In this document: positions 33,386-42,743 of the stretch, one piece after another
How positions within the stretch are numbered: the stretch's first letter is position 1
Layout of the letters: each line of letters begins with the position of its first letter
NCBI GenBank assembly: GCA_037479115.1
Contig: JBBFLK010000011.1
Location: forward strand, 40,768 to 104,767
Origin: Anaerohalosphaeraceae bacterium
Lineage (GTDB): Bacteria; Planctomycetota; Phycisphaerae; Sedimentisphaerales; Anaerohalosphaeraceae
Length of the DNA: 64,000 nt
Reading direction: 5' to 3'
Notes under the pieces: generated by a model
The model's input: the letters and a program-made list of their open reading frames with translations, nothing else
Database searches by the model: none
What the model was told of the DNA's origin: nothing
Program-made: the position numbers and the translations under genes

Positions 33386-34792
33386 ATGGATGAGCCGAGC
33401 GGAAGATTGAAACTTGGGGAAAAAATCGGCTATGCCTGCGGAGATTTTGCCTCGGTTTTGTTCTGGCAGACCATCTCTCTGCATCTGCTATTCTTTTATA
33501 CAGATGTGTTTGGCCTCAGTGCCGCTACAGCAGGGACGATGATTTCTCTGTCACGTCTATGGGACGGCATCAATGACCCGCTGGTGGGGCTGATTGCAGA
33601 CCGCACGTCCACCCGCTGGGGCAAATTCAGACCGTATCTGCTCTGGACGGCTGTTCCGCTGGCCGCTGCGGCCGTCCTGACTTTTACAACGCCTTCCTGG
33701 AGTCCCACCGCCAAACTCATTTATGCCTATGTCACCTTTAACCTTTTTATGATGCTTTATACGGTCATCAATATTCCCTATTCGGCGATGCTCGGGGTGC
33801 TCACGCCTGATTCGGTCGAACGGGTCAAGCTGTCGTCCTTTAAGTATTTCGGGGCTTACGGGGCTGCTTTGGTGGTGTCTGCGTTTTTGATGCCGATGGT
33901 CAAATGGATCGGCGGTTCCGGCAGTTCTCCGTTCGGCTGGAAGATTACGATGCTTGTGTTTGGGGCGGCGGCCGTTGTGTTCTTTTTTATTACGTTTCTG
34001 TCCACGCGGGAAAGAGTCTTGCCGCCGGCTTCCCAGAAAACGTCTATTCGTGAAGATATTCGGGACCTCCTGACCAACGGCCCATGGCTGCTTCTGCTTT
34101 TTGCAACGCTCACGATGCTTCTGTGGGTTTCGATACGGCTGGGGGTTATCAATTACTATTTCAAGTATTATATTGCTCCCGGCAAGTATGAAAAATGGAT
34201 TTCAATTTTCAATACGGCCGGAATCGTCGGCAGTCTGGCCGGTGTGGCGGCCGTGAGCGGGTTTGCCCGTCTGCTCGGCAAGAAAAGGGCATTCATTGTT
34301 TTGTTCCTCATTGCCAATGTCCTGACGATTTCCTTTTTTGTTTATACCCCCAACCATCTTGTTCTGATTCTGGCGGCACAGGTTGTCGGTTCGTTTGCGG
34401 GCGGGCCGCTGACGCCTCTGATTTGGGCGATGTATGCCGATGCGGCGGATTATTCGGAATGGAAGAACGGGCGGCGGGCCACGGGGTTGGTCTTTTCCGC
34501 CTCGACGATGGCACAGAAATTCGCCTGGGCCTTCGGGGCTCTTCTGACCGGCTGGCTGCTGCATTGGTTCGGCTATCAGCCCGACACCCAACAGACGGAA
34601 AGGGTGATTTTCGGTTTTCGTCTGCTGATGAGCATCATCCCCGGGCTGGCGGGCCTGATTTCGATTGTGATTATGTTGTTTTATAATCTGGATGAGGACA
34701 AACTCCGACAAATCGGTCTTGAACTTCAGGAGCGAAGACAGCAGGAGATGTCTTTGGTTTCTGAGGAAAATGATAAGACATCTATGATATAG
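33386..34792 (+). CDS. GPH-family sugar:cation symporter
   Basis: This 468-residue, roughly 12-helix transporter belongs to the glycoside-pentoside-hexuronide:cation symporters (MelB/XynB group). The signature is LSRLWDGINDPLVGLIADRT followed by GKFRPYLLW near residues 50-90. A second family motif, YADAADYSEWKNGRRATGL, lies near 350. Members import oligosaccharides or glycosides with Na+ or H+. The genes that follow, two phosphorylases and a second GPH symporter, suggest the cargo is a beta-linked oligosaccharide. GGAG precedes the ATG. The next gene starts 17 bases after the stop. Confidence 0.9.
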   Translation: MDEPSGRLKLGEKIGYACGDFASVLFWQTISLHLLFFYTDVFGLSAATAGTMISLSRLWDGINDPLVGLIADRTSTRWGKFRPYLLWTAVPLAAAAVLTFTTPSWSPTAKLIYAYVTFNLFMMLYTVINIPYSAMLGVLTPDSVERVKLSSFKYFGAYGAALVVSAFLMPMVKWIGGSGSSPFGWKITMLVFGAAAVVFFFITFLSTRERVLPPASQKTSIREDIRDLLTNGPWLLLLFATLTMLLWVSIRLGVINYYFKYYIAPGKYEKWISIFNTAGIVGSLAGVAAVSGFARLLGKKRAFIVLFLIANVLTISFFVYTPNHLVLILAAQVVGSFAGGPLTPLIWAMYADAADYSEWKNGRRATGLVFSASTMAQKFAWAFGALLTGWLLHWFGYQPDTQQTERVIFGFRLLMSIIPGLAGLISIVIMLFYNLDEDKLRQIGLELQERRQQEMSLVSEENDKTSMI

Positions 34793-34809
34793 GAAAGGAA
34801 CGCAACGGT

Positions 34810-35802
34810 ATGAAAAAAACAATTCTCGGCTCTGCTTTGCCGAACATCCCCTGGGAAGACAAACCGAAAGGGTGCCGGGATGTTGTGTGGCGCTACAGCG
34901 GCAATCCTGTTTTGAACTGGAATCCGATTCCGCGGGCTGCGCGGATTTTCAACAGTGCGGTCCTGCCGTACAAAAATGAGTTTGTCGGCGTCTTCCGCGG
35001 CGACCAGCGGAACGGACGGGCCACGCTGTTCTTCGGCCGCAGTCCGGACGGACTTCGCTGGACGATTGGCCCGGACCCGATTGACTGGGTGGATGAACAG
35101 GGCAAGCCCAGCCCGCTGAGTTTCGGCTATGACCCGCGGTTTGTGCAGATTGAGGATACGTACTATATTGTCTGGTGCGATGATATGCACGGGCCGTCCA
35201 TCGGATTGGGCCGCACGAAGGATTTCAAGACGTTTATTCGAATGCCCAATCCGCTGATGCCGTATAACCGCAACGGTGTGCTGTTCCCGCGCAAGGTCAA
35301 CGGTAAATACCTGCTGCTGAGCCGTCCGAGCGACAGCGGGCATACGCCGTTCGGCGATATTTTTCTCAGCGAAAGCCCGGATTTGATTCACTGGGGCCGT
35401 CACCGCTGGGTGATGGGGCGCGGCGGACAGGGCTGGTGGCAGAACACCAAAATCGGTGCCGGCCCAGTGCCGATTGAGACGACGGCCGGCTGGCTTCTGT
35501 TCTATCACGGCGTTTCGAATACCTGCAACGGTTTTGTGTACAGCTTCGGGGCGGCGATTCTGGATATCAACGACCCGGGCAAAGTGCTGTACCGCACACG
35601 CGATTATCTGCTGACACCGGAAAAATCCTACGAAACGGTGGGCTTTGTGCCCAATGTGGTTTTTCCCTGTGCCAATCTGTATGATGCCGACACCGGGCGA
35701 ATCGCCATTTACTACGGAGCCGCTGACACCTGCACGGCGATTGCCTTTGCGCAGGTGGATGAGCTGATTGACTATATCCGGAACAATTCCGAAGTCTTTT
35801 AA
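34810..35802 (+). CDS. GH130 glycoside phosphorylase, mannosyl-GlcNAc phosphorylase-like
   Basis: GH130 enzymes split beta-mannosides with phosphate, giving mannose 1-phosphate. The 330-residue five-bladed propeller has IFNSAVLPYKNEFVGVFRGD near 45-64, FGYDPRFVQIEDTYYIVWCD near 105 (the Asp of YDPRF is the expected proton donor), NRNGVLFPRKVNGKYLLLSR near 157 and RPSDSGHTPFGDIF near 177. From memory this pattern is closest to the 4-O-beta-mannosyl-N-acetylglucosamine phosphorylase subgroup (BT1033/BACOVA_03624-like). No signal peptide is present, so it works in the cytoplasm after uptake by the flanking symporters. Confidence 0.85.
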   Translation: MKKTILGSALPNIPWEDKPKGCRDVVWRYSGNPVLNWNPIPRAARIFNSAVLPYKNEFVGVFRGDQRNGRATLFFGRSPDGLRWTIGPDPIDWVDEQGKPSPLSFGYDPRFVQIEDTYYIVWCDDMHGPSIGLGRTKDFKTFIRMPNPLMPYNRNGVLFPRKVNGKYLLLSRPSDSGHTPFGDIFLSESPDLIHWGRHRWVMGRGGQGWWQNTKIGAGPVPIETTAGWLLFYHGVSNTCNGFVYSFGAAILDINDPGKVLYRTRDYLLTPEKSYETVGFVPNVVFPCANLYDADTGRIAIYYGAADTCTAIAFAQVDELIDYIRNNSEVF

Positions 35803-35831
35803 ATCAGTCTGAAACGCTTTTGGAGGCCCTG

Positions 35832-37274
35832 TTGGAAGCCAGTCAGTGTAAACCCGAACGAGACAGGCTGCCGGTCCTGACCAAAGTCTGCTACGGATTG
35901 GGCACGGCCCTGGATATGTGGGGGTTCTGGCTGTATCCGGCGGTGGCCTATGCGGTGTTCAATATCTATTTGGGTGTCCCCCCGTGGCTGGTCGGACTGG
36001 CTCTGACACTGATTCGGATTTATGATGCTATATCGGACCCGCTGGCCGGGTGGCTTTCGGACAATCTGCGAAGCCGGCACGGACGGCGCCGCCCCTTTAT
36101 TTTGATTGCGGGAATTGCAAGCGGGCTGGGGCTGCCGGCGCTGTTTTGGGTTTCACCTTCCTGGTCGCAGGTGACGATTCTGGGGCTGTCGGCGGTGTTC
36201 TGGTATATGATGCTTTCTTCGCTGATTTACATCCCCATCGTCAGCGCGTTTTCCGTTCCTTACAACAGTCTGGGGGCGGAAATGACGCCGGATTACGAAG
36301 AGCGCACCTCCGTGATGACCTATCGGAGTGTGATGCAGAAAATCTTTGAAGTCGGCAATTTTTATGCCCTTCGTTTTACGAATCTGTCTTGGTTTCTGCT
36401 GCCGGAAATCAATAAAAAGAATACACTGCTGGGGATGCAGGTCTATACGGCGATTCTGGGGGGGCTGATGGCCCTGTTTGCCCTCGTGATTTTCCTGCGG
36501 GTGCCGGAACGGTATTACGAAAAAGTGGTGGTCAAAACCGCTCGGCGCATTTCTCTGCAAAGCTCCTTTTATGAAACGCTGAAATGCCGGCCGTTTCGTT
36601 TGATGATGGGGTTCGGGGCCTCGTTCAGTCTCGGAACCAGCATGGTTGGGGCGCTGGGGTATTATGCCACAGTCTATTATGTCTGCCGGGGCAATACAAT
36701 TGAGGGGGACAACTGGAATTTCTGGAACGGCATCGCCTTTATGCTCGGCGGGCTGCTGGGCGGGCCGCTGCTGAATCGGGTTGCGTACTGGACGGAAAAA
36801 CGCCGGGCCGTTGTGGCGGCCGCAGTTATCGGGATTTTCGGATACGGCGGTTCGTGGTTTTTGTACACGCCGCTGGTTCCTTGGCTCCAGACCCTGGCGG
36901 CGGGACTGATGGGAATGGCGGCGGCGGGCTTCTGGATGCTGTTCGGCTCGATTGGGGCGGATGTGATTGATTATGACGAATGGCAGACGGGGACGAGGCG
37001 GGAAGGGTCTTTTACCGCCTGCGGTTCCTATCTGCTCAAACTGGGCAATGCCGGCGGATATTTTGTCTCCGGGCTGCTCCTGGACTTGTCCGGTTTTAAT
37101 CGCGAAGTGGCTGTGCAGAATCCCGGAACAATTTTCTGCATTCGGGCGATGCTGGCACTGATACCGATTCTCGGTTTGCTCTGGGTGATTTTCTTTGTGC
37201 TGCGGATGCCGCTGTCACGGGAGAAATGCGAGGCAATCCGAGCGGAGCTGGAGGCGCGGCGCGGCAGGGTGTAA
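35832..37274 (+). CDS. second GPH-family sugar:cation symporter
   Basis: This 480-residue polytopic protein is another glycoside-pentoside-hexuronide symporter, only distantly similar to the one two genes upstream. IRIYDAISDPLAGWLSDN followed by GRRRPFILIAG near residue 60-100 is the family signature, and VIDYDEWQTGTRREGSF near 380 is the second. The start is taken at TTG with GGAGG five bases before it; a TTG four codons upstream overlaps that site. Two unlike symporters in one cluster suggest two cargoes or an importer and an exporter. The stop codon lies 18 bases before the GH94 start. Confidence 0.88.
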   Translation: MEASQCKPERDRLPVLTKVCYGLGTALDMWGFWLYPAVAYAVFNIYLGVPPWLVGLALTLIRIYDAISDPLAGWLSDNLRSRHGRRRPFILIAGIASGLGLPALFWVSPSWSQVTILGLSAVFWYMMLSSLIYIPIVSAFSVPYNSLGAEMTPDYEERTSVMTYRSVMQKIFEVGNFYALRFTNLSWFLLPEINKKNTLLGMQVYTAILGGLMALFALVIFLRVPERYYEKVVVKTARRISLQSSFYETLKCRPFRLMMGFGASFSLGTSMVGALGYYATVYYVCRGNTIEGDNWNFWNGIAFMLGGLLGGPLLNRVAYWTEKRRAVVAAAVIGIFGYGGSWFLYTPLVPWLQTLAAGLMGMAAAGFWMLFGSIGADVIDYDEWQTGTRREGSFTACGSYLLKLGNAGGYFVSGLLLDLSGFNREVAVQNPGTIFCIRAMLALIPILGLLWVIFFVLRMPLSREKCEAIRAELEARRGRV

Positions 37275-37292
37275 ATGGTTTGCGGAGGGGAT

Positions 37293-39686
37293 ATGCAGTA
37301 CGGATACTTTGACGACGAGCGGAAAGAGTATGTCATCACGCGTCCGGACACGCCTCGTTCGTGGAGCAATTATCTGGGCTCGACCGAATACGGGGCCATC
37401 ATCACCAACAACGCCGGCGGCTACGGTTTTTTTCATTCAGCCGCTCAGGGCCGCTTCCTGCGGCTTCGCTTTAATGCAATCCCGATGGACCAGCCCGGAC
37501 GCTACATTTACCTGCGGGATATGGACAGCGGGGATTACTGGTCGGCCTCCTGGCAGCCGGTCGGCAAGCCCCTCGAGCAGTACAAGGCCGTCTGCCGGCA
37601 CGGCACCGCCTATACGATTATCGAGTCTGAATACGGCCGAATCCGCACGGAGACGACGTATTTTGTTCCGCTGGGCAGACACCTGGAGTGCTGGCTTTTG
37701 AAGGTGACGAATCTGGACAAGGTCCCCCGGCGGCTGCGGCTGTTTTCATTTGTCGAGTACGCTAACAACTGGCATGTCTGGCAGGACTTTATCAATCTGC
37801 AGTACACGCAGTTTATTGTGCGGATGCAGGTTGTGGACAATATCATTGACCACGGCATCAATGTGCTGCTGCCGGACAGCACGGGCAGTCTGCCGCATCA
37901 CGACGGCAACCGCCATACCTTTCTGGCGGCGGTGGGGGCACAGATTACCGGGTTTGATACGGACCGCGATGTCTTTTTGGGGCCGTACCGCACGTATCGC
38001 AATCCGCTGATTGTCGAGCAGGGCCGATGCACGCAGTCGCTGGCCTGTGGCGATAACGGCTGCGGAGTGCTTCAGATGGACGTCGTTTTGGAGCCGGGCC
38101 AGTCGCAGGAGCTGGCTGTTTTTTTGGGCATCGGCAAGGCCGCCGTCGAGGGACGCAAAACCGTGCAGGAGTACGGCGATCTGCAAAGGGTTCATCAGGC
38201 CTTTGAGCAGCTCAGGCAGTACTGGCACAGCCGGCTGGAAGGGCTGACGGTTCAGACTCCGGATGCGGACCTGAACAGCATGCTCAATATGTGGAGCCCC
38301 TACAATTGCCTGATTACGTATGCCTGGTCGCGTGCGGCCAGTCTGGTTTACTGCGGCGAGCGGGATGGGCTGGGCTATCGCGATACCGTGCAGGATTTGC
38401 TGGGGGTCATGCATCTGATTCCGGAGGAGGCCCGCGGGCGGCTGGAGCTGATGCTCACCGGTCAGGTCTCCACCGGCGGGGCGATGCCGCTGGTCAAGCC
38501 GTTTGCTCATCGTCCGGGGCAGGAGAGCCCTCCGAAAGAGGAGGAGTATCGTTCGGATGACTGCCTGTGGCTGTTTTGCACGGTGCCGGCGTATGTGAAG
38601 GAAACGGGCGATTTGGCCTTTTATGACAAGGTTCTTCCGTATGCCGACCGGGGGGAGGATACCGTACTGGGGCACCTGAAGCGGGCGATAGCGTTTTCGC
38701 TCGAACGAAGCGGAACCCACGGGCTGCCGTGCGGCTTGTCGGCGGACTGGAACGACTGCCTGCAGCTCGGGCACAGGGGGGAGAGTGTTTTCGCGGCCTT
38801 TCAGCTGCGGTATGCGCTGAAGACTTATATGGAAATCTGCGAACGGCTCGGACGGCGGGATGAGGCCGGCTGGGCACAGGGGCACTTAACGCGGCTGGAT
38901 GAGAATATCGAACGGTATGCCTGGGACGGGCGCTGGTTCCTGCGGGCGTATCGATGGGATGGGATGAAATTCGGTTCGCAGGAGAATGAGGAGGGCCGCA
39001 TCTGGCTCAATCCGCAGACCTGGGCGGTCCTGAGCGGATATTTGCAGGGGCCGCGGGCCCTGGCGGTGATGGAGGAGGTCGGCCGGCACCTGGCGACGGA
39101 GTACGGCCTGATGATTTGCGACCCGCCCTATGAAAAAACGGATCATCACATCATCAAGGCCTCTCTTTTTAATCAGGGGATGAAGGAAAATGCCTCCATT
39201 TTTTCGCATACGCAGGGCTGGGCGGTGATTGCCGAAGCGATGCTGGGCCGCGGCGAGAAGGCCTATCGCTATTTTCGTGCCTATCTGCCTGCGGCGTATA
39301 ACAGCCGGGCGGACATTCGCCAGATTGAGCCCTATGTCTATTGTCAGTTCACGCACAGCAAATACAGCCCTCGGTTCGGGGCTTCGCGTCTGCCGTGGCT
39401 GACGGGGGCGGCGGCCTGGTCCTATTATGCGGCGGTTCAGTACATCCTGGGTGTGCAGCCGGATTATGACGGGCTGCGCCTGGACCCGTGTGTGCCTGCC
39501 GACTGGAAAGAGATTCGCCTTCGCCGGCGTTTCCGGAACAAATGGTTTGACATAGAAATCCGAAACGACAAGGGGGTCCAGAAAGGGGTCAAACAGCTGA
39601 TTGTGAACGGTCAGACCGTTGACGGCAATCTGATTCGCCCCGACCGGATGAAAGACCGAAACGAGGTCCGGGTTATCTTGGGCTGA
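37293..39686 (+). CDS. GH94 family beta-glycoside phosphorylase
   Basis: GH94 enzymes phosphorolyse beta-linked disaccharides, such as cellobiose or N,N'-diacetylchitobiose, to sugar 1-phosphate plus sugar. The 797-residue protein starts MQYGYFDDERKEYVITRPDT, has WSNYLGSTEYGAII and NNAGGYGFF in the N-terminal beta domain, GLGYRDTVQDLLG near 365, and the catalytic segment GLSADWNDCLQLG near 485 whose Asp is the expected general acid. WLTGAAAWSYYAAVQYILGV near 700 supports the phosphate site region. ATG was chosen for GGAGG four bases upstream; an ATG six codons earlier precedes it. The exact disaccharide cannot be read from sequence; both cellobiose- and chitobiose-type features appear. Confidence 0.88.
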   Translation: MQYGYFDDERKEYVITRPDTPRSWSNYLGSTEYGAIITNNAGGYGFFHSAAQGRFLRLRFNAIPMDQPGRYIYLRDMDSGDYWSASWQPVGKPLEQYKAVCRHGTAYTIIESEYGRIRTETTYFVPLGRHLECWLLKVTNLDKVPRRLRLFSFVEYANNWHVWQDFINLQYTQFIVRMQVVDNIIDHGINVLLPDSTGSLPHHDGNRHTFLAAVGAQITGFDTDRDVFLGPYRTYRNPLIVEQGRCTQSLACGDNGCGVLQMDVVLEPGQSQELAVFLGIGKAAVEGRKTVQEYGDLQRVHQAFEQLRQYWHSRLEGLTVQTPDADLNSMLNMWSPYNCLITYAWSRAASLVYCGERDGLGYRDTVQDLLGVMHLIPEEARGRLELMLTGQVSTGGAMPLVKPFAHRPGQESPPKEEEYRSDDCLWLFCTVPAYVKETGDLAFYDKVLPYADRGEDTVLGHLKRAIAFSLERSGTHGLPCGLSADWNDCLQLGHRGESVFAAFQLRYALKTYMEICERLGRRDEAGWAQGHLTRLDENIERYAWDGRWFLRAYRWDGMKFGSQENEEGRIWLNPQTWAVLSGYLQGPRALAVMEEVGRHLATEYGLMICDPPYEKTDHHIIKASLFNQGMKENASIFSHTQGWAVIAEAMLGRGEKAYRYFRAYLPAAYNSRADIRQIEPYVYCQFTHSKYSPRFGASRLPWLTGAAAWSYYAAVQYILGVQPDYDGLRLDPCVPADWKEIRLRRRFRNKWFDIEIRNDKGVQKGVKQLIVNGQTVDGNLIRPDRMKDRNEVRVILG

Positions 39687-39700
39687 CCGGAGACGGATTT

Positions 39701-40579
39701 TCAGTCGGGCCAGACGCCGCGAAAGACCTCTACAGCCGGGCCGGTCATATATACGCAGTTGTCCGTCTCGCACCAGTTCAGGTCCAAATCGCCGCCGGGC
39801 AGATGGGCCCGCACCAATCGCTGACAGCGTCCGATTAAAACGCCCGCCACCAGCGAGGCGCAGGCGCCGGTGCCGCAGGCCAGTGTGATGCCGCTGCCCC
39901 GCTCCCAGGTCCGCATGGTGAATTCGTTCGGATTGTCGCTTTTGACAAAGTGCACGTTGACCCGCTGCGGGAACAATTCGTGGTGTTCAATCAGCGGTCC
40001 GATCAGCGGCAGGTCAATGGCATCGAGGTCTTCACAGAAAAAGACGGCGTGCGGATTGCCCATCGACACGCAGGTCATTGACAGTTCCTGTCCGTGCACC
40101 GGCATCCGGACGTTGACGACCTGTTCGGCGTCGAGTGCCACCGGAATCTCGCGGGCCTTCAGAATCGGCTGGCCCATATTGACGCACACACGGCTGACCT
40201 TGTTGTGTTCATCCAGTTCGAGGCCGACGGTCAGGATGCCGCGTCCGGTCTCCACCCGCAGCATTGCCGGAAAGGTTCGCTGGCCGGGGACCGACATTTC
40301 GTGGTCGGCCGTATGGGGGTGATAGGTTTCGTAGAAATATTTGGCCAGGCAGCGAATGCCGTTGCCGCACATCTGGGCTTCGGAGCCGTCGGCATTGAAC
40401 ATCCGCATCCGGACATCCGCTCTTTCCGAAGGGCACACGAGAATCAGCCCATCGGAGCCGACGCCGAAGTGGCGGTCGCTGATTTCCACCGCCAGCTGAC
40501 TCGGATTGTCCACCTGCTGCCGAAAGCAGTCCACATACACATAATCATTGCCCAGCCCATGCATTTTCACAAAATCCAT
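39701..40579 (-). CDS. dapF: diaminopimelate epimerase
   Basis: DapF interconverts LL- and meso-diaminopimelate for lysine and peptidoglycan synthesis. The 292-residue enzyme carries the two catalytic cysteines in MCGNGIRCLAKY near residue 75 and ACGTGACASLV near 235, and begins with the family motif MDFVKMHGLGNDYVYVD. GSDGLILV near 45 is also typical. AGGTAATC precedes the ATG; in-frame codons upstream are AT-rich and not family-like. It converges on the GH94 gene with a 14-base gap. Its presence implies DAP-containing peptidoglycan, consistent with current views of planctomycete walls. Confidence 0.96.
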   Translation of the reverse strand: MDFVKMHGLGNDYVYVDCFRQQVDNPSQLAVEISDRHFGVGSDGLILVCPSERADVRMRMFNADGSEAQMCGNGIRCLAKYFYETYHPHTADHEMSVPGQRTFPAMLRVETGRGILTVGLELDEHNKVSRVCVNMGQPILKAREIPVALDAEQVVNVRMPVHGQELSMTCVSMGNPHAVFFCEDLDAIDLPLIGPLIEHHELFPQRVNVHFVKSDNPNEFTMRTWERGSGITLACGTGACASLVAGVLIGRCQRLVRAHLPGGDLDLNWCETDNCVYMTGPAVEVFRGVWPD

Positions 40580-40756
40580 AATGATTACCTTTAAAAATTT
40601 CAGAAAAACAGTATATGCAAAATCCCCATCAAAAGCAACCAAAGAGATATGGAAAGAAAAATGTATAAATTATATCTATATCATTATTTTTTTCTTGATT
40701 GTTTTCGAAAAGAAAATAAAAATAATATATAAGGAAGTTTTTTGGATGGAGGAAAG

Positions 40757-41764
40757 GTGTTCAACAATCTGATTAACCGCTATGATTTTATAAGATTGAT
40801 TTGGGGTATTCGTTACGGCTACCTGCCTTTGATTCTTTCCCGACTGACCAAAGGGCATTTGGAGCGAATTCAGGATGCCTGGAAACCCCGGAAAATTAAG
40901 CCGTCCGCGTGGTGGATGATACCGGCTGTTCAGAAACGGTGGAATCAGCTTCTATCGGGGGACGAAAATATCAGTTTTCGCGACTATTTTTGTTCAGTTT
41001 ATTTGTCCGGTCGCCGAAACTTGCGGGGTTTGACACTCGGATGCGGAGAGGGCCAAAAGGTGCTGCATTGGGCACGAACGGGTCTTTTCGCTCAAATCGA
41101 GGCGTACGAGCTTTCCACTGAACGTCTCGAAAAAGCACGACTCATGGCCCGACAGGCGGGTCTTCAAAACTGCATTCATTACAAAATCGACGACGTGAAC
41201 CGGCTGGAGTTGCCCGAAGGCCAGTATGACGTAATTTTTATTGAACATGCACTTCATCATTTTAGTCCTCTCGAACCGCTCTTGAAAAAGATTCACGGCT
41301 GGCTGGCTGCGGACGGCTATTTCGTTTTTGATGAATATGTCGGACCTTCCCGCTTTCAGTGGACGGACAGACAGCTTCACTTGGCTAATGCGGTTCGTGC
41401 ACTTATTCCGGAAAGATTTCGAAGCCATGTGATTGACGATAGAACGGATAAAAGAATTATTCGTCCAAGTCGATTAAGTATGATCCTAAAAGACCCTTCG
41501 GAAGCAGTCCAGTCGGCGGAGATTCTCCCGCTGGCTGCCCGCATTTTTCAGGAAATTGAGGTTCGCGGTTATCGCGGTGCTGTTTTGCATTTGGTTTTGG
41601 AGGGAATCGCCCATAATTTTGTTACGGAAGATCCGGATGCATTGTCTTGCTTGCATTTTTTATTTCAAATAGAAGATTTTTTGACTCAGACAGGTCAGGT
41701 TCAGAATGATTTTGCGGTCGGGATTTATCGGAAGAAGGACAATGGGGAAAGGAGAAAAGTATGA
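40757..41764 (+). CDS. class I SAM-dependent methyltransferase
   Basis: The 335-residue protein has a Rossmann-type methyltransferase core after an ~85-residue N-terminal part: LRGLTLGCGEGQKVLHWA near residue 87 (SAM motif I), IEAYELS near 112 (motif II acidic residue), IDDVNRLELPEGQYDVIFIEHALHH near 140-165, and LAADGYFVFDEYVG near 185. The substrate is unknown. GTG with GGAGG four bases upstream was chosen; a TTG five codons earlier overlaps that site. The stop overlaps the start of the following PEP-CTERM gene as ATGA, so the two were made together. The upstream gap is strongly AT-rich. Confidence 0.8.
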   Translation: MFNNLINRYDFIRLIWGIRYGYLPLILSRLTKGHLERIQDAWKPRKIKPSAWWMIPAVQKRWNQLLSGDENISFRDYFCSVYLSGRRNLRGLTLGCGEGQKVLHWARTGLFAQIEAYELSTERLEKARLMARQAGLQNCIHYKIDDVNRLELPEGQYDVIFIEHALHHFSPLEPLLKKIHGWLAADGYFVFDEYVGPSRFQWTDRQLHLANAVRALIPERFRSHVIDDRTDKRIIRPSRLSMILKDPSEAVQSAEILPLAARIFQEIEVRGYRGAVLHLVLEGIAHNFVTEDPDALSCLHFLFQIEDFLTQTGQVQNDFAVGIYRKKDNGERRKV

Positions 41765-42743
41765 GGAAAGGATGGGTTTGAGGCTGTTTTGTATGCTGTC
41801 TTGCGGAAACATATGGCTTGGTTCTTGAAAATCCGGAACAATATATTTTGCAGACCTATGCTCAATATTCTCGTCCGGACGTCGGACAGGCAAAGTACGC
41901 AGAGTTTGATTCGTCTGGAAATCTGTATATTACCCACGATGGCAGGTCGCTGGTCAGGATTGGGCCGAATGGACAGGCCGAGGTCATCGCAAGGTACAGA
42001 AATTTGCAGGGGATTTTTTACGCAGGTGAAGAATATGATTCGTCGCTTTTTTTAATGATGCGGATTTGGGACGGCTTTATAAACGACGTCTGGATGGGAC
42101 CACAACGGCTTTTTCATCTTTTTCCGGCAAACCGATCGGCATTACCTTAGACAAGTCCGGTCTTTATGGAAACAGTTTTTTTGTGCCGGTTCGGTACAGC
42201 AATGGAGATTTGTATCGGATAACATCCAGCGGACAGAAGAGTTTATTTCTTCAGTTGGGTGCCGGTTGGTCCGGTCATGATATTGAGTCTGATTCTTCCG
42301 GTCTTTATGGGGGACGTTTATATATGTCTGTGACGGACCCTCAGGAAAACTCTTCAGTTTTTGTGGTCAACCCGGATGGTACGGCATCGGTTTTCTGCTC
42401 GATGACTTGGATTTTGGACTTGGAGTTCGATACAACTTCCGCGGGAGCGTTTGGCGGGTTTCTGTACGGCTGCCGCTCAAGCTGGGCGATCGGAAGGATT
42501 TCTCCGGAAGGGCGGTGGACTCGCTTTGCTTTTTCAGGCAGTGCAGATGAAGCCATTAAGTGTTTGACTTTCGGGCCGGATAATTCCATGTATGTCATAG
42601 AGGAACTTGCCGCCAATCAAATTGTTGTTTTGAAAGTCAGCGCTGTTCCTGAACCGACAACATTTTTTCTGACGGTTTTGGGGGGGCTGGTTTTAAGAAA
42701 GCGGGCAGCCGGCTTCTTCGGAGATGAGCGGATTATTGAATGA
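41761..42743 (+). pseudogene. disrupted PEP-CTERM beta-propeller protein
   Basis: The reading frame is broken twice. After AAAGGAG and ATG, the signal-peptide frame (MRKGWV, then GCFVCCLAETYG) has a TGA at 41779. The body then continues in that frame (YAEFDSSGNLYITHDGRSLV) to a run of seven T at 42047-42053, after which the coding frame is the next one (NDADLGRLYKRRLDG onward). One extra T would rejoin it. The second part has propeller-like repeats (DKSGLYGNSF, DSSGLYGGRL) and ends with a PEP-CTERM tail (AVPEPTTFFLTVLGGLVLRKR). Both lesions could be real decay, sequencing errors or slippage. Its end overlaps the convergent radical SAM gene by 11 bases. Confidence 0.75.

Noticed and set aside
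41779..41781. TGA in the PEP-CTERM gene as a selenocysteine codon
   Set aside because: It lies in a signal peptide, no selenocysteine-insertion hairpin was seen just downstream, and the same gene has a second lesion.
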